A stretch of 64,000 bases of DNA from Tessaracoccus sp. (GTDB lineage: Bacteria > Actinomycetota > Actinomycetes > Propionibacteriales > Propionibacteriaceae), in contig NZ_JADJNP010000001.1 of NCBI RefSeq assembly GCF_016714275.1, positions 496,001 to 560,000 of the forward strand, read 5' to 3'. Below the pieces are notes generated by a model that did not search any database, had not been told where the DNA came from, and was given only the letters and a program-made list of their open reading frames with translations. A program made the position numbers and the translations under genes. Positions 58,454 through 64,000 of this stretch are shown piece after piece; position 1 is the first letter of the stretch; the number at the start of each line of letters is the position of its first letter.

Positions 58454-60415
58454 CTAGATGAGGTCGCGATCCGCCTCCGGCGCGTCCGTCGCGCCTCGGG
58501 TCCCAATGAGGTGAGTGGTGGTGGCCTGGCCATCGGGCCAGGTCACCTCCGCGATGAGGACGTCGCCGTCCTCGGTGAGGGTCACCGTCGACTCGTCGTC
58601 TCCGACGGGGCGGCCGGACAGTTCGACGACTGCTCCGACCCATTCGCCGGCGCGGACGCCGAAGGTGAGGGTGGGGGTGACGGAGACCGCGCCCAGGGGG
58701 CTGGCCTCGTGGTGGGTGTAAGACGTGGTCTCCGCGCGGCCGACGACGGCGGTCAGTCGACTGGTCAGGCCGCGGGTGGAGAGGGGGTTCTCGCCCGCGA
58801 TGGCGTCCCGGGCGTCGGCGGCCAGCGGCCAGCCACCGAACCTGAGCCTGAGGGTCTCGGGGTCGAGGCCCTCGGGCAGGTCGTCGAGGGAGGCCAGCCG
58901 CAGTTCCCAGGGACCACGGACGAGCGACCACACCGTGAGCGCGCCCGCGGGCTCCGTCTCCCCCTCAAGGCCCGAGCCGTGGTTGACCCGCTCGGGCCCA
59001 GGCGTGATCCAGTGCGCCGTCGACGTCGATCCCGCGACGCCGACCTCGCCCTCGACGCGGGCGCCGAGGAGCCTGAGCGCGGCGCGATGCGTGGCGCGCC
59101 CCACGACGTCGACCACCGCGACGGACTGCTCAAGCGGGCGAACCCAGGCGTCGTCGTCGAGGAGCGGACTGGTGGCTGTCGAGTAGCCGATGCGCGCGTA
59201 GAGCGGTGAATCGCCGACCAGAGTTCCCGGCATCGCATGGTCGGTGCCGTGGTTCACGACGCGGACGATCCCGTCCGCGGAAGTGCCGTGCGCGACCCAG
59301 CCGGGCGCGGCGATGGCAGCCAGGATGTCACCCTCGTCGATGGGGAGCGGCTCGGCGGGGGCCGTCCACACCGGGTGATCGGCGGGAAGCATGACGCCGA
59401 TGAGGCCCTTCGCGGCCCAGTACGGCGAGCCAGGTCCCGAGTAGGACTGCGCGAGTTGGCGCCACTCGTGGTGCCAGCCCATGTCGAGCAGGCCGGCCAC
59501 GTTGGGGGCACCGCGGTCGACGAAGTGCTCGACGATCCGGCCCGCGGCGACGCGCAGGGCGCCGAGCGACGTCGCTGGGACCTCGGAGAGCACGCCCGCC
59601 CAGAACGGGGCGGCGGCGGCGAAGCGGTAAATGAGGCTGCGGCCCTGGATGAGAGGGGAGCCGTCGGAGCCGATCAGCTGACGCGCGTCGAGGAGGAAAC
59701 GGTCGAGGCGCGCGGTGTCGGCCGGCGCGCGGTCGCCCATCAGTTCCGCAGCTCCCGACATGCGCGGCCAGAGCGCCGGGTACAGATGCAGCGCCCAGCC
59801 GGTGTACTGATCGAAGGCCTGCGAATCGCCGTCCGCGATCCAGCCGTCCGGGCGGAGGAAGGACTCGTGGAGCGCGAGGTCGGCCGCGATGTCGTCGGCG
59901 GACCAGGGCCCGCCGACCGAGCGGAGGAACGTCTCGACGACGATCCGGAACCACAGCCAGTTGTTGCGGGGGAAGGTGTCGTCGCCGACGAGCTCGCCGA
60001 GGTAGCCGATCACCTGCTGCTTCGTGGTGTCCGAGAAGCGGTCCCAGATCCAGGGGCGGGTGAGGTCGAGCACGAGCGCGATCGACGCCGACTCCACCTT
60101 CGCTTGCGCATGCTCGCTCGGGCGCACCCACCGGTCCGGGGCGGCGGGGTCGACGCCCGCGGCGATGCCCGAGGCATAGAACTCGATCAGGTCATCCACG
60201 CCCTCGCCGCGCTCTCCCGCGATGCGGAAGCCGGCGATCATCAGGCTGCGCGCGAAGCCCTCGAGGCCGTCAACGTCGCGGCCGTACCCGCCTTCGGCCC
60301 CCGGCGGAGTGATCCGCGCGTTGTTGGCAGAGGCGTACGGGCGCAGCGCGGCCAGCAGATCGTCGGCTAACCGTGTCCACCAATCACGCCCGTAGGCGTC
60401 GTGTGCGAGCTCCAT
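58454..60415 (-). CDS. DUF2264-family protein
   Basis: A 653-residue protein. The N-terminal 370 residues form an alpha/alpha-barrel-like domain typical of DUF2264 (FARSLMIAGFRIAG, NNWLWFRIVVETFLRSVG, DSQAFDQYTGWALHLYP, LLDMGWHHEWRQLAQSYS). The C-terminal part is beta-rich and resembles the supersandwich domains of polysaccharide lyases. No signal peptide. DUF2264 proteins are repeatedly found in uronate-polysaccharide loci. A lyase or hydrolase role is inferred. ATG at 60415 has GAGG upstream. It is the first gene of the operon leading to kduI. Confidence 0.82.
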   Translation of the reverse strand: MELAHDAYGRDWWTRLADDLLAALRPYASANNARITPPGAEGGYGRDVDGLEGFARSLMIAGFRIAGERGEGVDDLIEFYASGIAAGVDPAAPDRWVRPSEHAQAKVESASIALVLDLTRPWIWDRFSDTTKQQVIGYLGELVGDDTFPRNNWLWFRIVVETFLRSVGGPWSADDIAADLALHESFLRPDGWIADGDSQAFDQYTGWALHLYPALWPRMSGAAELMGDRAPADTARLDRFLLDARQLIGSDGSPLIQGRSLIYRFAAAAPFWAGVLSEVPATSLGALRVAAGRIVEHFVDRGAPNVAGLLDMGWHHEWRQLAQSYSGPGSPYWAAKGLIGVMLPADHPVWTAPAEPLPIDEGDILAAIAAPGWVAHGTSADGIVRVVNHGTDHAMPGTLVGDSPLYARIGYSTATSPLLDDDAWVRPLEQSVAVVDVVGRATHRAALRLLGARVEGEVGVAGSTSTAHWITPGPERVNHGSGLEGETEPAGALTVWSLVRGPWELRLASLDDLPEGLDPETLRLRFGGWPLAADARDAIAGENPLSTRGLTSRLTAVVGRAETTSYTHHEASPLGAVSVTPTLTFGVRAGEWVGAVVELSGRPVGDDESTVTLTEDGDVLIAEVTWPDGQATTTHLIGTRGATDAPEADRDLI

Positions 60416-60451
60416 TGCATCCTCACTGTTGGAGTGCGATAGGACGACCAT

Positions 60452-60515
60452 AAACGATCGTTTTACGACGCGCAACCTTTGTTACTGAACTGTAATGATC
60501 GTTATTGATCGTTTA
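60452..60515. promoter_or_regulatory. Operator cluster between the DUF2264 and heparinase-like genes
   Basis: AAACGATCGTTT (60452-60463) is a perfect palindrome. TGATCGTTA (about 60496-60504) and TGATCGTTT (about 60507-60515) are two close half-site repeats. The cluster fills the 115-bp divergent gap, so one regulator can control both directions. The hybrid DeoR/LacI regulator encoded downstream of the lyase is the best candidate. The same 12-mer occurs at 19091. Confidence 0.7.
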
Positions 60516-60530
60516 GGATAGGATAGCGGC

Positions 60531-62357
60531 ATGACAGCGCTCCCCCTCCCTCCCGCCGGCGACCGCTCGGTCTGGACTCTCGGGTCCGGCTCCGCCGACC
60601 AGCCGACGCTGCGCGACCGCGTCGACCGCGCAACGGCGGACCTGGATGCGCCGTGGCCGCTGCCGTTGGCCAGCACGGCAGCGCGGGTACACCGCGACGG
60701 CGACCGTGCCGCACACGAGGCGCTCGTCTTCGGCCGGCAGCGGCGGCTGGCCCACGCCACCGTCGCCGCGGCCGCCACCCTTGAGCACCGCTACGTCGAC
60801 GCCGTCGCCGACGGCGTCCTGCAGCTGTGCGAGCAGAGCTCGTGGTGCTGGCCCGCGCACGACGACACCTTCGCCAAGCGCGCCCACGTGTTGCCGGACC
60901 CCGACGACCCGTACCTCGACCTCGGCGCCGGGGACGTCGTCGCGCAGCTCGCGTGGACCGACCACCTGCTGGGCGCTCAGCTCGACGAGGCCTACCCCGG
61001 TCTCCGCGCCCGCGTCCGGCGCGAGACCCGTCGCCGCGTGTTCGATCCGTTCGTCGGACGCCGCGACTGGCACTGGATCGGCGAAGGCAGCGACGTCCAC
61101 AACTGGAACCCCTGGATTCACGGCAACGTGCTCGTCGGGGCGCTGCGTTTCCTCGACGGCGAGGGCGACGCCCCCTTCCGGGACCGGGTCGTGGACCTTG
61201 CCGGCTACGGGCTTGGCCTTTACCTCGCGGCGCTGCCGCCGGATGGCGCGGTCGACGAGGGTTACCACTACTGGTGGAACGGTGCCTGTCGCGCGCTGGA
61301 GGCCGCGGAGATCCTGCGCCACGCCACCGACGGCGCCCTCGACCCGCTCGCCACCTCACCCGCGCTCCGGGCGACCGTCGGCTTCCCGCACCGCATGCAG
61401 CTGGGCGACGGCTGGGTCCTGAACCTCGCCGACGGCCAGGCACGCGACAGCGCCGAGGTTGCCTGGGCCGCGCTGCACCGTGCGGCGCGGAGGGTCGGCG
61501 ACGACGAGGCTGCCGCCTTCGCGGCCTCGCGCCGTCGGCCCGGCGAGCCTGTCGCCAACGAGTGGTCGGAGCTCGGGCGTCTCCTGCTCGCGGCAACCGA
61601 TCCCGCCTGGGTCGGCGTCGAGCCCGCGCCTCCCCCGCTGCCGGCGGACGTGTGGCTGGAGTCGATCCAGGTACGCCTCGTCCGCCCGAGCGCGGGGAGC
61701 GCCGCGGGACTGACGCTCGCCGTCAAGGGCGGGCACAACGACGAACACCACAACCACAACGACGTCGGCGAGGTCGTCGTCGCCAGCGACGGCGTGCCCG
61801 TGCTCGTCGACGCGGGCCGCCCGACCTACACCGCCGAGACCTTCGGCCCGAACCGGTACCGTCTGTGGATGACGCAGAGCGCGTGGCACAACGTCCCGCT
61901 GGTCCGCGGCACCGCGCAGGCCGTTGGCAGGGAGCGCCGCGCGTCCACCGTAGAAGTGCTGCCGGACGGCCTGGCGCTCGATCTGCACGAGGCCTACGAC
62001 GTTCGGGGCCTCCACAGCTGGCGGCGAACCGCGCGGCTGACCGACGGCGTCGTCACCGTCCGGGACGCGTGGCGCCTGGATCCCCGGGCCGGCGACCGGC
62101 CGGAACCGCGCACGGTCTCCTACTTCCTGGCAGCGGGCGCGGTGACTCTTTACGAGGGAGGGGCGACGGTCGCCCCCCTCGACGGCGCTCCTCCCGTCCG
62201 GATGGAATGGTCCGGGGAGATCAAGGCACATGTTTCGCTCCGGCCGCTGGACGACCCTATGCTCAGCAGCGTGTGGGGTTCCCAACTGGCTCGGATCGAG
62301 CTCGACGTGACAGGGCGCGAGGCGTGCGAGGTCGTCGTGCGGCAGGTCGGGCCGTGA
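60531..62357 (+). CDS. Heparinase II/III-like polysaccharide lyase
   Basis: A 608-residue protein. The N-terminal half is an alpha/alpha toroid (WHWIGEGSDVHNWNPWIHGN, DEGYHYWWNGACRALEAAE). The C-terminal half has the heparinase II/III signature GGHNDEHHNHNDVGEVVVA, with the metal/catalytic histidines, and YRLWMTQSAWHNVP. It should cleave a uronic-acid-containing oligo- or polysaccharide by beta-elimination, giving the unsaturated ends processed by GH88 and KduI. No signal peptide is visible, so it would act in the cytoplasm on imported chains. Polymer identity (glycosaminoglycan or algal/plant uronan) cannot be fixed. Confidence 0.88.
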   Translation: MTALPLPPAGDRSVWTLGSGSADQPTLRDRVDRATADLDAPWPLPLASTAARVHRDGDRAAHEALVFGRQRRLAHATVAAAATLEHRYVDAVADGVLQLCEQSSWCWPAHDDTFAKRAHVLPDPDDPYLDLGAGDVVAQLAWTDHLLGAQLDEAYPGLRARVRRETRRRVFDPFVGRRDWHWIGEGSDVHNWNPWIHGNVLVGALRFLDGEGDAPFRDRVVDLAGYGLGLYLAALPPDGAVDEGYHYWWNGACRALEAAEILRHATDGALDPLATSPALRATVGFPHRMQLGDGWVLNLADGQARDSAEVAWAALHRAARRVGDDEAAAFAASRRRPGEPVANEWSELGRLLLAATDPAWVGVEPAPPPLPADVWLESIQVRLVRPSAGSAAGLTLAVKGGHNDEHHNHNDVGEVVVASDGVPVLVDAGRPTYTAETFGPNRYRLWMTQSAWHNVPLVRGTAQAVGRERRASTVEVLPDGLALDLHEAYDVRGLHSWRRTARLTDGVVTVRDAWRLDPRAGDRPEPRTVSYFLAAGAVTLYEGGATVAPLDGAPPVRMEWSGEIKAHVSLRPLDDPMLSSVWGSQLARIELDVTGREACEVVVRQVGP

Positions 62358-63463
62358 GCGTCTCCCGGGGCGCCCTTCCCGCCGGGCGGCGCGCACACAT
62401 CCTTTCCGCGCTGGAGCGCGACGGGCTGGTCCGCATCTCCGACCTCTCCGCCGACCTCGGCGTCAGCCCCGTCACGCTGCGCCGCGACCTCGCACAGTTC
62501 GAGGAGGAGGGCCTTCTCGAGCGCGTTCACGGCGGCGCCGTCCCGGTCGCGGGCCGGGCACTCGCCTCTGCACCGACCACGAGGCCCAAGACCCGAGACG
62601 GGGCGCCGTCTTTGGCGGTACTTGTGCCGTCCCTCGACTACTACTGGCCGGGCGTCATCCGCGGCATGGAGGCCGCGGCGGAGCGCCACGGCATGCGGCT
62701 GCTGCTGCGCGGGTCCTCCTACGAGCTGATCGACGAGCGACCCGTCCTGGAGCGCCTCGTCCACACCGAGCAGGTCGAAGGCCTCGTGTTCGCGCCGAGC
62801 GTCGACAGCCCGTACGCGGCCGACGTCGCCAAGTGGCTGAGCGCGCAGGACCTTCCCGTCGTACTCGTGGAACGCGACGTCGTGCGGCCCGACACGAAGC
62901 AGCCGATGGAGTCGGCCACCACCGATCACGCGCTCGGCGGCCTGCTGGCCGCGCACCACCTGGCGAGCCTCGGGCACCGCCGGGTGGGCTTGGTCGTTTC
63001 GCGTCTGTCGCCGACGTCGCGGAAGATCGCCGCGGGCTGGGAGCGGGCATGCGAGGAGCTCGGCCTGGACCGGACCGAGCACTTCGAGCGCTTCATCCCC
63101 GACCACCGCTCCGCCGAGTTCTCCGACGTCGTGACCGCGATCATCGACACCGTCATCGCCTCGGGCACCACCGCCCTGCTGGTCCACTCGGACCCCGAGG
63201 CGATAACCGTGGTCGAATATGCCCTTGCCAGAGGCCTTTCGGTGCCGGGCGACCTGTCGGTGATCGCCTATGACGACGAGGTCGCCCAGCTGTACAACCC
63301 GGCCCTGACGGCGGTCAGCCCGCCGCGCGCCGCCGTCGGCGAGGCCGCCGTCGAGTTGCTGATCCGACGCCTCGCCGACCCGGGCGCTCCGGCGCAGCGC
63401 GTCGTGGTGAGCCCCACCCTGAACGTCCGCGAGACCACAGCTGCGGTCGACATCCCTTCTTGA
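62354..63463 (+). CDS. Hybrid regulator: DeoR-type DNA-binding domain with LacI-type ligand domain
   Basis: A 369-residue regulator. The N-terminal DeoR winged helix (about 10-65) has ILSALERDGLVRISDLSADLG, SPVTLRRDLAQFEEEGLLERVHGGAV. From about 85 a periplasmic-binding-protein-like ligand domain of LacI type follows: LAVLVPSLDYYWPGVIRGME, HHLASLGHRRVGLV, LSVIAYDDEVAQLYNPALT, RETTAAVD. GTG at 62354 overlaps the lyase stop (GTGA). It probably binds the operator cluster at 60452-60515 and senses a uronate saccharide directly, unlike classical DeoR proteins that sense sugar phosphates. Confidence 0.9.
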   Translation: MSVSRGALPAGRRAHILSALERDGLVRISDLSADLGVSPVTLRRDLAQFEEEGLLERVHGGAVPVAGRALASAPTTRPKTRDGAPSLAVLVPSLDYYWPGVIRGMEAAAERHGMRLLLRGSSYELIDERPVLERLVHTEQVEGLVFAPSVDSPYAADVAKWLSAQDLPVVLVERDVVRPDTKQPMESATTDHALGGLLAAHHLASLGHRRVGLVVSRLSPTSRKIAAGWERACEELGLDRTEHFERFIPDHRSAEFSDVVTAIIDTVIASGTTALLVHSDPEAITVVEYALARGLSVPGDLSVIAYDDEVAQLYNPALTAVSPPRAAVGEAAVELLIRRLADPGAPAQRVVVSPTLNVRETTAAVDIPS

Positions 63464-63477
63464 GGGACTGATTCGCC

Positions 63478-63548
63478 GACACACATCTCTGTATGTGCGA
63501 GGCCAGGCCCATATCCGGCCTGGCCTCGCGTATGGAGAGATCTGTGTC
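63478..63548. repeat. Dispersed imperfect palindrome, copy B, likely bidirectional terminator
   Basis: The 13-bp arms GCGAGGCCAGGCC (63497-63509) and GGCCTGGCCTCGC (63517-63529) are perfect. They are flanked by TCTCT/AGAGA and GACACA/TGTGTC arms. The layout and central ATAT match copy A at 23112-23188. It separates two convergent genes (regulator and aldo/keto reductase), so it probably ends both transcripts. Confidence 0.75.
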
Positions 63549-63551
63549 CGC

Positions 63552-64000
63552 TCAGGGCAGGCGGTGGCCCGCGGCGCGGAAGATCCGGTACCACTCCTCG
63601 CGGGTGAGCGGGATCTCCGAGCCGGCGGCGGAGTCAACGACGCGCTGCGGGTTCGTCGTGCCGAGCACCACCTGCATGTCCGCAGGGTGACGGGTGATCC
63701 AGGCCACCGCGATGCCGGTCGGCGTCACGTCGTAGGCCGCGGCCAGCTCGTCGATGACGTCGTTCAGCTCGGGGTAGTTCTCGCGGTCACCCAGGAAGAT
63801 GCCGTTGAAGTACCCGGCCTGGAACGGTGACCACGCCTGGAGCGTGATCTTGTTCAGGCGGGAGTAGTCGAGCAGGCCATTGTCGAGGCTGGCCGCCTGC
63901 GTCTCGCCGGCCATGTTCATCGCCACCCCGTGGGCGATCAGCGGCGCGTGCGTAACGCTCAGCTGGACCTGGTTGATGCCCAGCGGCTGACGGACCGACT
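63552..64000 (-). CDS. Aldo/keto reductase, 5' part outside window
   Basis: The C-terminal 149 residues of an NADPH-dependent aldo/keto reductase, running in from beyond the window end. Family marks are INQVQLSVTHAPL, LQAWSPFQAGYFNG and TPTGIAVAWITRHPADMQVV, then LGTTNPQRVVDSAAG for coenzyme binding. It resembles YdhF-type oxidoreductases. The catalytic Asp-Tyr-Lys-His set lies in the missing part. It may belong to the adjacent sugar locus, but this cannot be judged. Confidence 0.9.
   Translation of the reverse strand, partial: SVRQPLGINQVQLSVTHAPLIAHGVAMNMAGETQAASLDNGLLDYSRLNKITLQAWSPFQAGYFNGIFLGDRENYPELNDVIDELAAAYDVTPTGIAVAWITRHPADMQVVLGTTNPQRVVDSAAGSEIPLTREEWYRIFRAAGHRLP

Noticed and set aside
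60827..63463. An 878-codon plus-strand frame covering the lyase and the regulator
   Set aside because: The first part is an Arg-rich shadow of the lyase. The regulator proper starts at GTG 62354, which overlaps the lyase stop.
1..64000. tRNA, rRNA or CRISPR arrays
   Set aside because: I saw no cloverleaf with a conserved T-loop, no rRNA segment and no regularly spaced identical repeats. The repeat families found here are dispersed palindromes.

Overview
The window is high-G+C actinobacterial DNA. The best clue to its source is a complete transcarboxylase (methylmalonyl-CoA carboxyltransferase) operon at 15.0-18.8 kb, with 5S, 12S and biotinyl 1.3S subunits close to those of Propionibacterium. 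CarD, SenX3/RegX3 with PhoU, and phosphoglycerate mutase fit this. I infer a member of the Propionibacteriaceae with a large carbohydrate repertoire, probably living on host or plant polysaccharides.

Layout. 0-1.5 kb: end of an aldolase/triose-isomerase operon with an operator-like palindrome. 1.6-8.9 kb: core genes (carD, a lipoprotein, regX3-senX3, a PHO-box-like element, phoU, a polysaccharide deacetylase, gpmA, an AI-2E-type transporter). 8.9-11.7 kb: a wrecked sialic-acid-type operon in which an IS3-family element joins a 3' fragment of a NanA-like lyase to a 5' fragment of a solute-binding protein, beside an intact GntR regulator. 11.9-15.0 kb: phospholipid genes (cardiolipin synthase and a phosphatidylcholine-synthase-like enzyme). 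15.0-18.8 kb: transcarboxylase. 18.8-20.6 kb: an AT-rich gap with an operator-like palindrome, then a methyltransferase. 20.6-30.6 kb: a catabolic cluster (SDR dehydrogenase, PHP protein, fused E1, E3 and E2 of a 2-oxoacid dehydrogenase, DeoR regulator, MFS transporter) whose substrate I cannot name. 30.8-32.2 kb: a DEAD-box helicase.

32.3-45 kb is a glycan locus: two LacI regulators, two GH127 beta-L-arabinofuranosidase-type enzymes, a frameshifted GH2 enzyme, and an ABC sugar importer with a YesL-like membrane protein. An IS5-family element interrupts the divergent control region. 45-48.1 kb holds the most unusual system: an ECF sigma factor translationally coupled to a membrane-anchored serpin whose N-terminus looks like an anti-sigma factor, and then to a second, lipoprotein serpin. 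48.2-52.4 kb: a GH42-like protein and an ABC exporter with a probable frameshift at its start. 52.3-63.5 kb is a uronic-acid polysaccharide locus: KduI, GH88, YesL-like protein, ABC importer, DUF2264 protein, and a divergent heparinase II/III-like lyase with a DeoR/LacI hybrid regulator. The window ends inside an aldo/keto reductase.

At least five genes carry frameshifts. Two of these are exact 5-bp tandem duplications. They may be real decay, transposon footprints or assembly errors; reads are needed to decide.
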